Shown: in pieces, positions 1 through 8,149 of the stretch
Layout of the letters: each line of letters begins with the position of its first letter
How positions within the stretch are numbered: the first letter of the stretch is position 1
Source of the DNA: Neobacillus niacini
GTDB taxonomy: Bacteria > Bacillota > Bacilli > Bacillales > Cytobacillaceae
Direction: 5' to 3'
Assembly: GCF_030817595.1 (NCBI RefSeq)
Contig: NZ_JAUSZN010000001.1
Location: 628,001 to 692,000, forward strand
DNA length: 64,000 nucleotides
Made by a program: the position numbers and the translations under genes
Notes under the pieces: model-generated
The model's database searches: none
Told to the model about the DNA's origin: nothing
The model's input: the letters and a program-made list of their open reading frames with translations, nothing else

Positions 1-336
1 ATTGGACCAGGAATTTTTAATATTAATGAGCCAATCACTTTCGGTGCGCCGATTGTCGCTAACCCATTGCTTATCGTTCCATTTATTCTAGCGCCACTAG
101 CCCTAACCATTACCACATATATTGGCATGAGCACAGGCTTTGCACCTAAGACCGCAGGAGTCGCAGTTCCATGGACGACACCTCCAATTATCGGCGGGTA
201 CCTTGCGACAGGCGGGAACTTCAGAGGTGCCTTAATGCAACTAATCAACCTAGCCGTATCCTTCGCCATCTACTATCCATTCTTTAGAATGTGGGATAAA
301 CAAAACTACCAAGTCGAACAAGGTGCTGAAAAATAA
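1..336 (+). CDS. PTS lactose/cellobiose-family EIIC permease, C-terminal part (5' end outside window)
   Basis: The reading frame is open from base 1 and ends at TAA 334-336, so the gene starts upstream. The visible 111 residues contain the NEPITFGAPIVANP stretch typical of the substrate-binding region of lactose/cellobiose/chitobiose EIIC permeases, followed by hydrophobic membrane segments and a short polar tail. EIIC is the membrane channel that takes up and phosphorylates a disaccharide together with EIIA and EIIB. The EIIA, GH4 and ChbG genes that follow suggest chitobiose or cellobiose as substrate. EIIB is not in the window and is probably upstream. An internal ATG at 67 is not the start. 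Confidence 0.9.
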   Translation: MGPGIFNINEPITFGAPIVANPLLIVPFILAPLALTITTYIGMSTGFAPKTAGVAVPWTTPPIIGGYLATGGNFRGALMQLINLAVSFAIYYPFFRMWDKQNYQVEQGAEK

Positions 337-370
337 ACTGAGCTAAAGATAAATGCTGATAGTTAACACT

Positions 371-561
371 CTGTTGATTTGCGCGGAAGGCACGAAGACT
401 CCTGCGGGAGGACGGGTCTGGGGAGACCCCACAGGCGCTTTGGCGCCGAGGAGGCTCCCTGGACCGCCCGCGGAAAGCGAAGTGCCTCGTGACAGGCATA
501 GACCGCCTGTCGCTGCGGTGATTATTCAAGAAGCTTCCCTTTGTGGAGCGCAAATCAACAG
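371..561. repeat. Dispersed inverted-repeat element, copy 1
   Basis: A GC-rich block in AT-rich surroundings with perfect 14-bp terminal inverted repeats, CTGTTGATTTGCGC at 371-384 and its complement at 548-561. It lies between the EIIC and EIIA genes. It shares its ends and core words (actcctgcggga, cgaggag, cgcggaaag) with the larger element at 2306-2672. Similar GC-rich repeats are scattered through Bacillus genomes. It is non-coding and probably folds into a long RNA hairpin. Confidence 0.8.
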
Positions 562-598
562 ACTAATCTATGCACGGAAAAAATAAAAGAATACAAGA

Positions 599-625
599 GA
601 GCTTGCCCGGCGGCAAGCTCTTGGT
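599..625 (+). terminator. Hairpin between EIIC and EIIA, possible attenuator
   Basis: A 9-bp perfect stem GAGCTTGCC/GGCAAGCTC with a 4-nt loop, followed by only a weak T stretch. It may lower read-through into the EIIA gene rather than terminate fully. Confidence 0.4.
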
Positions 626-649
626 ATGTCAATTTTGGAGGGTTAAACC

Positions 650-970
650 ATGAATAAAGAAGAATTATATAACCTGTCATTTCAATTAATTTTGCATAGT
701 GGAAATGCCCGAAGTCTGGCGATGGAAGCTATTTTTGCAGCCAAGGAAAAAAACTTCTCCGAAGCCTTTGATAAGCTGGATGAAGCTGATATTGAAATAA
801 CTAAAGCACACGTGTTTCAAACACAATTGATTCATGCGGAAGCAGCTGGAGAATCATTCGAAGTACCGATTATACTTATTCACGCCCAAGACCATTTAAT
901 GACGGCTATGACGTTAAAGGATTTAGCAAGAGAGATGGTCGAAATTCGTCAAGAATTGAACAAAGGATAA
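650..970 (+). CDS. PTS lactose/cellobiose-family EIIA component
   Basis: A 106-aa all-helical soluble protein of the PTS EIIA lactose/cellobiose family, at the usual family length. The phospho-accepting histidine is H78 in LIHAQDH, with the conserved Asp at 81. It passes phosphate from HPr to EIIB. The start has a strong GGAGGG site 8 nt upstream. It is followed after 16 nt by the GH4 gene, so the two are almost certainly co-transcribed. The specificity (cellobiose, chitobiose or lichenan products) cannot be read from EIIA; the ChbG gene downstream favours chitobiose. Confidence 0.92.
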   Translation: MNKEELYNLSFQLILHSGNARSLAMEAIFAAKEKNFSEAFDKLDEADIEITKAHVFQTQLIHAEAAGESFEVPIILIHAQDHLMTAMTLKDLAREMVEIRQELNKG

Positions 971-986
971 CAAGGGGGAAGGATTT

Positions 987-2300
987 GTGCAAAAGTCTAT
1001 TAAAATCACAACCATCGGCGGTGGATCAAGTTATACACCGGAACTCGTCGAAGGTTTTATCAAAAGGTACGATGAACTTCCACTGAGGGAGCTTTGGCTA
1101 GTGGACGTGGAGGAAGGAAAGGAAAAACTAGAGATTGTTGGCAATCTAGCAAAACGAATGTTTCAAAAAGCCGGACTTCCTGTTGAAGTTCATTTGACGC
1201 TAGACCGACGCATAGCTTTGGCCGGTGCAGACTTTGTAACCACACAATTCAGGGTTGGCTTGCTTGACGCTAGAGCGAAAGATGAACGGATTCCACTAAA
1301 ATATGGTGTTCTTGGTCAAGAAACAAATGGACCTGGGGGTCTATTCAAAGGCTTAAGGACAATCCCCGTTATTTTAGATATTGTAAAAGATATGAAAGAG
1401 CTATGCCCAGATGCCTGGCTGGTTAATTTTACAAATCCAGCTGGAATGGTAACAGAAGCGGTTCTCCGCTATAGTGACCTTCGTAAAGTTGTTGGCTTAT
1501 GTAATGTGCCAATCGGAATGGAAATGGGAATTGCAAAACTATTGAACGTTGAACATTCACGAGTTCGTATTGATTTTGCTGGTCTAAATCACATGGTATA
1601 CGGTTTAGACGTGTACGTTGACGGTGTTAGTGTAAAGGAGCGTGTAATTGAATTCTTAACGAATCCGGAAAACTCAAGTTTTGTTAAAAATGTGCAAGGT
1701 CAAGGATGGGAGTCGGAATTCATCCGCGCATTAGGGGTACTTCCATGCCCATATCATAATTATTACTACAAAACTCGTGAGATGGTAGAGAAAGACATCA
1801 AGAATGCGGAAACTGTTGGCACAAGAGCGGAAGTGGTAAAGAAATTAGAAGATGATCTTTTTGAACTTTATAAAGATCCAAATCTTTCAATTAAACCGCC
1901 ACAACTTGAGAAACGGGGTGGAGCTTATTATAGTGATGCAGCTGTTAGGTTAATTTCATCTATCTATAATGACAAATGTGACATTCAGCCTGTTAATACG
2001 ATGAATAATGGCTCAATTGCCAGTATTCCTGATGATAGTGCTGTCGAAGTCAGCTGTATTATTACCAAAGAAGGACCGAAACCTTTGGTCATGGGTGATC
2101 TTCCTGTACCTGTCCGCGGTCTTGTTCAACAAATTAAGTCATTTGAACGGGTTGCCTGTGAAGCAGCTGTAACGGGTGACTATAATCTAGCGGTTCTTGC
2201 TTTAACGATAAATCCGCTTGTTGCGTCGGATTCCACGGCCAAAAAAATCGTAGACGAAATGTTAGAAGCGCATAAGAAGTATTTACCTCAATTTTTTTAA
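987..2300 (+). CDS. 6-phospho-beta-glucosidase/chitobiase, GH4
   Basis: A 437-aa cytoplasmic glycoside hydrolase of family 4, which needs NAD+ and a divalent metal and splits phosphorylated disaccharides delivered by a PTS. The dinucleotide-binding motif GGGSSYTPE is at residues 11-19, the metal-binding Cys is C172 (CNVPIG) and the conserved His is H202 (GLNH). The start is GTG behind a purine-rich site. In E. coli the GH4 enzyme ChbF works on chitobiose-6-phosphate only after ChbG deacetylates it. A ChbG-type gene follows here, so a phospho-chitobiase role is plausible; a LicH/CelF-like cellobiose role remains possible. Confidence 0.9.
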   Translation: MQKSIKITTIGGGSSYTPELVEGFIKRYDELPLRELWLVDVEEGKEKLEIVGNLAKRMFQKAGLPVEVHLTLDRRIALAGADFVTTQFRVGLLDARAKDERIPLKYGVLGQETNGPGGLFKGLRTIPVILDIVKDMKELCPDAWLVNFTNPAGMVTEAVLRYSDLRKVVGLCNVPIGMEMGIAKLLNVEHSRVRIDFAGLNHMVYGLDVYVDGVSVKERVIEFLTNPENSSFVKNVQGQGWESEFIRALGVLPCPYHNYYYKTREMVEKDIKNAETVGTRAEVVKKLEDDLFELYKDPNLSIKPPQLEKRGGAYYSDAAVRLISSIYNDKCDIQPVNTMNNGSIASIPDDSAVEVSCIITKEGPKPLVMGDLPVPVRGLVQQIKSFERVACEAAVTGDYNLAVLALTINPLVASDSTAKKIVDEMLEAHKKYLPQFF

Positions 2301-2305
2301 AAAAT

Positions 2306-2672
2306 GGCTGTGTTAAAGGATACTGTTGATTTTAGAACCTGTTGATTGGAGCGGAGGGCGCTTGATCCTCGAAAATGCTATCGCATTTCCTTCGTGCGGT
2401 GATGATTCGAGGGAGTAAATTCAATGTCCTGCGGGATGAACGAGCTGAGTGAGACCCCGCAGGTCGGAACGACCGAGGAGAAGGAAAAGCGGAAGCGCCT
2501 TGTCCAGACCCGACAAGCGCTGGAGGGCCTGGCGTTGAAGTCGCTCTTTGACTTCATCGTCAGGACCGAAGCGACTCGAGGGTCTAGGCGCTGTAGCTAG
2601 ACAGGCTCACGGGCGAGCCCGCGGAAAGCATAGCGCCAGGAGCGCAAATCAACAGCCTAGTTTAACACAGCC
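2306..2672. repeat. Dispersed inverted-repeat element, copy 2, with a nested repeat
   Basis: Outer ends GGCTGTGTTAAA (2306-2317) and its exact complement (2661-2672) enclose a CTGTTGATT/AATCAACAG pair, as in the copy at 371-561. Between the shared words gaccgaggag (2471-2480) and ggctcacggg (from 2604) lies an extra block, listed separately. The element follows the GH4 stop codon by 5 nt and may also end transcription. Confidence 0.8.
2481..2603. repeat. Nested repeat unit inside copy 2
   Basis: A 123-bp block starting near GCGGAAGCGCC and ending near AGGCGCTGTAGCTAGACA, with internal dyads (TCGCTCTTTGACTTCATCG region). It interrupts the element at 2306-2672 at a point where the copy at 371-561 is continuous. 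Blocks of this type recur in Bacillus genomes, from memory rather than a search. Confidence 0.65.
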
Positions 2673-2701
2673 TAAAAAATAAAGAAGGGAGGGCCAACAG
2701 A

Positions 2702-3409
2702 TTGATCAAACTGATTGTCAATGCAGATGATTTCGGATATTCCAGGGGAATCAATTACGGAATTATCGATGCTCATAGATATGGTATTGTTAATTCCACA
2801 ACGATGATGATGAATATGCCAGGTGTGAATCATGCAGTAGAACTGGCGAAAGAGCACCCCAGACTAAAGCTTGGGATTCATCTGGTTCTAACATGCGGAA
2901 AACCTTTGCGGTCCGACGTTCCAACCCTGGTAGATGAAGAGGGGAATTTTAAAAAACTGAAAGATCTTACTAAAGATAATAACCTTTCCTTAACAGAACT
3001 GGAACTGGAATGGGCCGCACAAATCGACCGGTTTTTAGATAACGGCCTAACAGCCACTCATTTTGACAGTCATCATCATGTCCACGGTATTCCAGAATTC
3101 TTACCAGTGATTCAAAGGCTGTCCAAGAAATACAATTTACCTGTAAGAAGAATATCCGAACAGCCTGTTGAAGGGGTGCCGTCGTTCACTGACCGGTTAT
3201 TTCATGATTTTTATGGCGAGGGTGTAACCCAAAATTATTTCATTGAGTTAACTCAGCGTGATGTGGATCATCAAACGGTCGAAGTGATGTGCCATCCAGG
3301 TTACCTGGATTTTGAAATTTTAAATGGTTCGTCATATGCAGTCGAAAGAGTGAAAGAGACTAAGATTCTAACCTCTGTTACCTTGCCAGATAATATTATA
3401 TTACTATAA
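2702..3409 (+). CDS. chbG: ChbG/YdjC-family carbohydrate deacetylase
   Basis: A 235-aa protein of the YdjC/ChbG family, metal-dependent deacetylases of N-acetylated oligosaccharides such as diacetylchitobiose or its phosphate. The metal-site motif NADDFG is at residues 7-12, with histidines at H60 and in THFDSHHHVHG (around 119-129). It starts at TTG behind a strong AAGGGAGGG site. With the upstream PTS genes and GH4 hydrolase it makes a chitobiose uptake-deacetylation-cleavage route. It sits 400 nt after the GH4 gene because of the repeat element and may have lower read-through or its own promoter. Confidence 0.88.
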   Translation: MIKLIVNADDFGYSRGINYGIIDAHRYGIVNSTTMMMNMPGVNHAVELAKEHPRLKLGIHLVLTCGKPLRSDVPTLVDEEGNFKKLKDLTKDNNLSLTELELEWAAQIDRFLDNGLTATHFDSHHHVHGIPEFLPVIQRLSKKYNLPVRRISEQPVEGVPSFTDRLFHDFYGEGVTQNYFIELTQRDVDHQTVEVMCHPGYLDFEILNGSSYAVERVKETKILTSVTLPDNIILL

Positions 3410-3415
3410 ATTTTG

Positions 3416-3446
3416 AACAGCCATCGTATGATGGCTGTTTTGCTTT
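3416..3446 (+). terminator. Terminator after chbG
   Basis: A perfect 10-bp stem AACAGCCATC/GATGGCTGTT with a 4-nt loop, followed by a T-rich tail. It ends the PTS/GH4/chbG unit. Confidence 0.85.
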
Positions 3447-3563
3447 TTAAGACTTTTTTATAAATATTGAATATTTCCCTATAATTCGACAATTGGAAAA
3501 GTTTTTTCATAGTAAAATAGTACCGGGTTATGGGGTGAATATTATTTTCCAAGGAGATATTTT

Positions 3564-4418
3564 ATGATGAATAGACAATATGATTTAGATTGGATTCGTG
3601 TTTTAGCTACATTAGCGGTTTTCATTTACCATTGTTTTATGTTTTTTAATCCTTGGGCCTGGCATGTTAAGAATAATGAGACTGACCCGACTTACATCAC
3701 AGCCATTTCATTATTTATGAGCGCCTGGTTAATGCCAATCTTTTTCGCAGTATCGGGAATCAATTCGTATTATGCTCTACTGAAGAGAACGGGTGCCCAA
3801 TACTTGAAGGAAAGGCTCTCACGACTAGGGATTCCACTTTTATTTGGGGTTATGATCCTAACTCCTCCTCAAATCTATATGGAGCGGGTCAGTCATGGGC
3901 AGTATTCCGGCTCGTTTTTCAACTGGTATCCTCACTATTTTGATGGAGTTTATCTCGATATTGGTGGGTCAGGAAATTTTGCATTTGTGGGATTGCATTT
4001 ATGGTATCTCTTTGTGCTACTAGTTTTTAGTTTTATTACTCTGCCTATGTTTATAAGATAGAAACCTTCCGTATCCAAGGATTTAAAACCATTACACCTT
4101 ATCGTTTTAACCTTCCCTTTAATTATCGTATCTGTTTTTGTGGATGTGGTAAATCTAGGTGGCTGGGATATTAGTTTTTATCTGGTAATTTTTCTATATG
4201 GTTATTTTCTCTTCACCAAAGCTTCCTTTAAGTGTATGGTTCAAAGGCTGCTGCCAATTACGTTGGCACTATCCATTCTTACCACTGTATTTTTTGTGTA
4301 TGGTTTTATGACAGGAATGCCTGCAGCTGGTAATGGGCTATCCATCCTTTTAGCTGCTGTTAAAGCCTTAAACTGCTGGAGTTGGCTGCTTGTAATTTTT
4401 GCCTTTGCCTACAAAAAG
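3564..4418 (+). pseudogene. Acyltransferase-3 family membrane protein, 5' part, with stop and 3' deletion
   Basis: The N-terminus (DLDWIRVLATLAVFIYH) and following hydrophobic segments match the acyltransferase-3/OpgC-type family of polytopic O-acyltransferases. The frame hits TAG at 4059-4061 but continues in the same frame with family-like membrane segments to about 4418. There it runs straight into glycerate kinase sequence. Two lesions are therefore present: an in-frame nonsense codon and loss of the 3' end by fusion. The upstream AAGGAGA site and start are intact. The product up to the stop (165 aa) should be inactive. Confidence 0.8.
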
Positions 4419-5111
4419 CTACAGGCTCTAGGTGTTTCTTTTAAGGATCAGGATGGCCAGGAACTACCGTTCGGAGGCGGTGCATTGAACCAATTAGCTT
4501 CGATTGATTTAAGTCGATTAGATAGCAGGATTAACAATGTCAAAATTGATGTGGCATGTGATGTAACGAACCCTTTGATTGGCGTGAATGGGGCATCGGC
4601 AGTATTTGGTCCACAAAAAGGTTCAACCCCTGAAGTGGTGAAACTTCTCGATGAAAACTTAGGACATTATGCTGAGGTTATTAAACGAGTATTGGGTAAG
4701 GACATTGCACATATAGAAGGTGCTGGTGCCGCTGGTGGTCTTGGCACAGGATTAATGGCCTTTTTAAATGCTAACTTAAAAAAAGGCGTGGACTTAGTCA
4801 TTGAATATACTGGTTTTGAGGATAGAATAAATGGCGCAGATTATGTTTTTACAGGAGAAGGCAGCATTGATGGACAAACGTTATTTGGCATGACACCTTT
4901 TGGGGTAGCATCAATTGCGGAGAAGTATTCGATCCCCGTGATCGCATTTGCTGGCAGAATTTGTAATGGTGTAGAACCGCTATATGACCACGGATTTACG
5001 TCCATTGTTGGGATATTGAAAGGTTGTCCTTCTTTAGAGGACGCATTTAAATCCGGTGAAACCAATTTAGCATTTGCAGCGGAAAATATCTGTCGTGTAT
5101 TAAAAATGTAA
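4419..5111 (+). pseudogene. Glycerate kinase (GlxK/GarK family), 5'-deleted remnant fused to an acyltransferase
   Basis: About 230 residues from LQALGVSFKDQDGQELPFGG onward match the C-terminal part of bacterial glycerate kinases, including the CDVTNPLIG, GAGAAGGLG and FTGEGSIDGQT motifs. The usual first 130 or so residues, with the glycine-rich GGSATNDGG-type motif, are missing. The sequence joins the acyltransferase frame near 4412-4420 in phase, so one open frame (from GTG 4140) runs through both. Active glycerate kinase is unlikely. Native translation of the fusion is doubtful because no good ribosome site is seen at 4140. Confidence 0.85.
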
Positions 5112-5123
5112 TGATTGAACATG

Positions 5124-5150
5124 CTGTCGAGTGATTTCGGCAGTTTTTTT
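5124..5150 (+). terminator. Terminator after the glycerate kinase remnant
   Basis: Stem CTGTCGA/TCGGCAG (one G-T pair) followed by seven T. It is presumably the original terminator of the glycerate kinase gene. Confidence 0.8.
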
Positions 5151-5222
5151 ATGTGAAATGGTGAATGAATATCGTGAAAAAGATAAATTTGTTAAAATAA
5201 TAGTATGAAGGAGGAATTTCCA

Positions 5223-5783
5223 ATGAATCGATGCGGCTGGGTAAATCAGGATCCACTTTATATTGATTATCATGATCATGAATGGGGCGTGCCCGTGTAT
5301 GATGATCAATTGTTATTCGAATATTTGAACTTAGAGGGAGCACAAGCAGGCTTGAGCTGGTACACAATACTGAAAAAGAGAGAAAATTATCGCAAGGCAT
5401 TTGATTATTTTGACCCTAATATCATCATTTCCTACGATGAAAACAAAATTGAAGAACTTTTACAGAATGAAGGAATTGTTCGAAATAAACTCAAAATCAA
5501 TGCCGTCATTACAAATGCAAAAGCGTTTTTGAAGGTGAAGGAGGAATTTGGTTCCTTTAGCGAGTATATTTGGTCTTTTGTAGATGGTAAGCCGATTATC
5601 CATCACTTTAAAGATTTATCAGAAGTTCCAGCTACGTCAGATATAAGTGATAAGTTAAGTAAGGATTTAAAAAAACGCGGTTTTAAATTTGTTGGATCAA
5701 CGATTTGTTATGCTTTTATGCAAGCCACAGGGATGGTTAATGATCATTTAGAATCATGTATTTGCTTCCATAAAAATACATAG
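5223..5783 (+). CDS. tag: DNA-3-methyladenine glycosylase I
   Basis: A 186-aa enzyme that removes 3-methyladenine from alkylated DNA in base excision repair. The start at 5223 gives the canonical N-terminus MNRCGWV and sits 7-8 nt after AAGGAGG; an ATG 18 nt earlier is too early. The zinc ligands of the Tag family fall where expected: C4, H17, H175 and C179. HDHEWG is also conserved. The gene stands alone with its own ribosome site and is not linked to another repair gene. Confidence 0.93.
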   Translation: MNRCGWVNQDPLYIDYHDHEWGVPVYDDQLLFEYLNLEGAQAGLSWYTILKKRENYRKAFDYFDPNIIISYDENKIEELLQNEGIVRNKLKINAVITNAKAFLKVKEEFGSFSEYIWSFVDGKPIIHHFKDLSEVPATSDISDKLSKDLKKRGFKFVGSTICYAFMQATGMVNDHLESCICFHKNT

Positions 5784-5928
5784 ATCAATCTGTTCTTTAT
5801 ATTGAAACGACTGAATGAATTTCACCTTACTTATTTTAATAAACCAATTTAACCCTTTACTCTGCTGATATTATACATTATTCTGTTCTTAATAAGGAAC
5901 AAAAAGAAGGACTTTTTTCAAATTGAAT

Positions 5929-5954
5929 TGAAACAAATTTGAATGAAGAGCGTC
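5929..5954 (+). promoter_or_regulatory. ECF-sigma-type promoter upstream of the VanW lipoprotein gene
   Basis: TGAAAC at 5929-5934, a 16-nt spacer and CGTC at 5951-5954 match the -35/-10 pattern of Bacillus cell-envelope ECF sigma factors (SigM/SigX/SigW group). The next gene starts at 6120. This is the only structured signal I see in the 336-nt gap after tag. Confidence 0.6.
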
Positions 5955-6119
5955 TAATATAATGAATCCAATTTCAGGAAATTTTTCAAAGGAATTTGCA
6001 GGAATTTTGTGTCGGATAACGGAATAGATTAGAAGAATGAGAGTGGAAATATTTTTCTGAATGTTCGGAAGTACTGCGTGAGGAATGACGAGATTTGGGG
6101 AAAAGAGGAGAAGTAATAA

Positions 6120-7166
6120 ATGTCTATACGGACGTGGGCGATTTCATTCATATTAGTTGGCAGTTTAATAGGGTTAGCGGGATGTGCGGAGAAAACAAAC
6201 GGTAAAGAAGCTGATCTGGAGCACAAAGTAACAGAACTCGAAAAGAAACTAGAAGAGCAAAAAGCTGCAGAAGAAGCGGCTAGGAAAGCAGCGGAAGAGG
6301 CAGAAGCAAAAAGAAAAGCTGAGGAAGAGGCTAAAAAGCCTAAAGTGGTTAACGTAGTCGATCCAACTACCAAAAACATTATTAAAAGCCTGATTCCAGT
6401 CGATATGGGATATGGAACTGATAATGAAAAATATAAGAAGGAGCTTGAAAACTGGGCTAGGGATTTAGCAAGAGGAACAGATACAACGCCTGGTTATGAC
6501 ACGAAGATGATGCTAGATAAAATTGATGCCAATGGTCAGGTGATCAAAGGGAAACCACTAGTCATTCTTGAAGAAGCAGAACTAGTGAATAAAATCATCG
6601 AGGCTTCCGTTAAGGGAGGAGATGTTTTTCTTCCTATTTATGTCACCGAAAGCGGATATAAGCCAGAGGATGCTGCCCATTTATCTGAAGTTGTCGTAGC
6701 CACATATACAACAAAATTTAATCCAAGTATAACAGGAAGAAATAAAAACATTGAATTGTCTGCACAGGCAATTGATAATGTGATAGTTGGAACAGGAGAT
6801 ATTTTCTCTTTTAACTATACAGTTGGACCAAGTGACGAAGCACATGGATACCAGCCCGCCCAAGAAATTGTTAATAAGCAATTGGTCATGGGAATTGGCG
6901 GTGGTATTTGTCAAACTTCCTCAACCTTGTTTAACGCAGTAGATCAACTTGCTGTCGACTATGTGGAATGGCACCATCATTCTCTGACAGTCGGTTATGT
7001 ACCTGAAGGACGAGACGCAACGGTTTCTTATGGTGGAAAGGATTTTCAATTTAAGAATACAGCGGGTGTACCGTTATTGATTAAAGCGATTTATAATCCG
7101 AATGGAACCCTAACGGTGGAGATGAGGACCTCAGCGGCCTATCAAGCCTTACTTCAAAAGCGATAA
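6120..7166 (+). CDS. VanW-family lipoprotein
   Basis: A 348-aa lipoprotein. The signal peptide ends in the lipobox LAGC with C22 as the lipidated residue. A charged Lys/Glu/Ala-rich coiled coil follows (about 30-75) and then a C-terminal VanW domain (about 190-330) with IGGGICQTSSTLFNA. It should sit on the outer face of the membrane. VanW is named for a gene in some vancomycin-resistance clusters, but its biochemical function is not firmly known. Start ATG follows GAGGAGAAG. The gene is monocistronic, with its own terminator and an ECF-type promoter match about 165 nt upstream, suggesting cell-envelope stress control. Confidence 0.88.
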   Translation: MSIRTWAISFILVGSLIGLAGCAEKTNGKEADLEHKVTELEKKLEEQKAAEEAARKAAEEAEAKRKAEEEAKKPKVVNVVDPTTKNIIKSLIPVDMGYGTDNEKYKKELENWARDLARGTDTTPGYDTKMMLDKIDANGQVIKGKPLVILEEAELVNKIIEASVKGGDVFLPIYVTESGYKPEDAAHLSEVVVATYTTKFNPSITGRNKNIELSAQAIDNVIVGTGDIFSFNYTVGPSDEAHGYQPAQEIVNKQLVMGIGGGICQTSSTLFNAVDQLAVDYVEWHHHSLTVGYVPEGRDATVSYGGKDFQFKNTAGVPLLIKAIYNPNGTLTVEMRTSAAYQALLQKR

Positions 7167-7178
7167 ATATTAACGTGA

Positions 7179-7212
7179 AAGACGTGTAGCCAACCACACG
7201 TCTTTTTTCCTT
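7179..7212 (+). terminator. Terminator after the VanW lipoprotein gene
   Basis: Stem GACGTGT/ACACGTC with an 8-nt loop, then TTTTTTCC. Confidence 0.85.
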
Positions 7213-7313
7213 TTTTAAGATAAATAAGGAGATAGTTGTTAAGATTGGAGTAAAGATGCATGGAACCTTGTAAATAGGGGAATATAAAGGTCAAAAAAGG
7301 TGGTTCACAAACA

Positions 7314-8099
7314 TTGGAATTATTATTACAAGGTCAAGTAGCTTTCATTACAGGTGCGGGATCAGGAATAGGCCGCGCCACAGCCCTTAAATTAGCTGAA
7401 AACGGAGCGAAAATTGCTTTAGTCGATTTACACCCAGAAAACTGTACCGAGGTTAAGCAATTGGTTGAGGAAAAAGGGAGCGAGGCTCTCATAGTAGAGG
7501 CCAATGTCTCTTCTGTAGAGGATATGATAAATAGTTATGATCAGGTAATTGAGAAATGGGGAAGACTTGATATTGTTTTCGCTAACGCTGGAATTAATGG
7601 CGTTGTCGCTCCCATCGAAGACCTTTCACCAGACGATTGGGACCTGACCATTTCTAATAATCTTAGAAGTACCTTTTTAACCGTCAAATATGCTATACCC
7701 CATCTGAAAGAAAAAGGAGGCAGCATCATCATTACGAGTTCGATTAATGGTAACCGTGTTTATAGAGGCTTTGGGATGTCCGCCTATAGCACTTCGAAAA
7801 TTGGACAGATGGGATTCGGAAAGATGGCAGCTCTTGAATTAGCCAAATTTCGTATACGAGTGAATATTATTTGTCCTGGTGCAATTGAAACAAATATAAA
7901 CGAAAATACATGGAAAGAAAAAGAAGAGCTGAAAGAAATTGAAATTCCAATCATTTATCCTGAAGGTAGTCAACCCCTTGAGCACCACGCAGGAAAGCCT
8001 GAACAGGTAGCGGAACTTGTGTTATTTCTGGCTTCCAAGCAATCCAATCATATTACAGGAACAGAAATATACATTGATGGTGCGGAGTCACTATTATAA
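7314..8099 (+). CDS. Short-chain dehydrogenase/reductase (SDR)
   Basis: A 261-aa classical SDR. The cofactor motif TGAGSGIG is near residues 14-21, the structural motif is NAG (FANAG), the catalytic Ser is in TSSING and the YxxxK pair lies in SAYSTSK. The Asp at the end of strand 2 (VDLHPEN) favours NAD(H). It starts at TTG behind AAGGTGG. It is monocistronic, ending at a terminator shared with the convergent gene. The substrate cannot be inferred; the closest general class is 3-oxoacyl-ACP/glucose dehydrogenase-like SDRs. Confidence 0.88.
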   Translation: MELLLQGQVAFITGAGSGIGRATALKLAENGAKIALVDLHPENCTEVKQLVEEKGSEALIVEANVSSVEDMINSYDQVIEKWGRLDIVFANAGINGVVAPIEDLSPDDWDLTISNNLRSTFLTVKYAIPHLKEKGGSIIITSSINGNRVYRGFGMSAYSTSKIGQMGFGKMAALELAKFRIRVNIICPGAIETNINENTWKEKEELKEIEIPIIYPEGSQPLEHHAGKPEQVAELVLFLASKQSNHITGTEIYIDGAESLL

Positions 8100-8105
8100 T
8101 AACCA

Positions 8106-8144
8106 AAAAAACACGATGAAGATTTTACTCTTCATCGTGTTTTA
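8106..8144. terminator. Bidirectional terminator
   Basis: Stem ACACGATGAAG/CTTCATCGTGT with A-rich and T-rich flanks, serving the SDR gene (+) and the convergent membrane protein gene (-). Confidence 0.85.
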
Positions 8145-8149
8145 TTAGG

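Noticed and set aside
353..586. 77-codon ORF in the gap after the EIIC gene
   Set aside because: It lies in the GC-rich inverted-repeat element and has no ribosome site or family-like sequence.
4841..5122. 93-codon minus ORF in the glycerate kinase remnant
   Set aside because: Opposite-strand shadow with no promoter or ribosome site.
6029..6379. 116-codon minus ORF opposite the VanW lipoprotein start
   Set aside because: A shadow of the Ala/Glu/Lys-rich coiled coil on the other strand; its Ser/Ala-rich sequence is the mirror of that bias.
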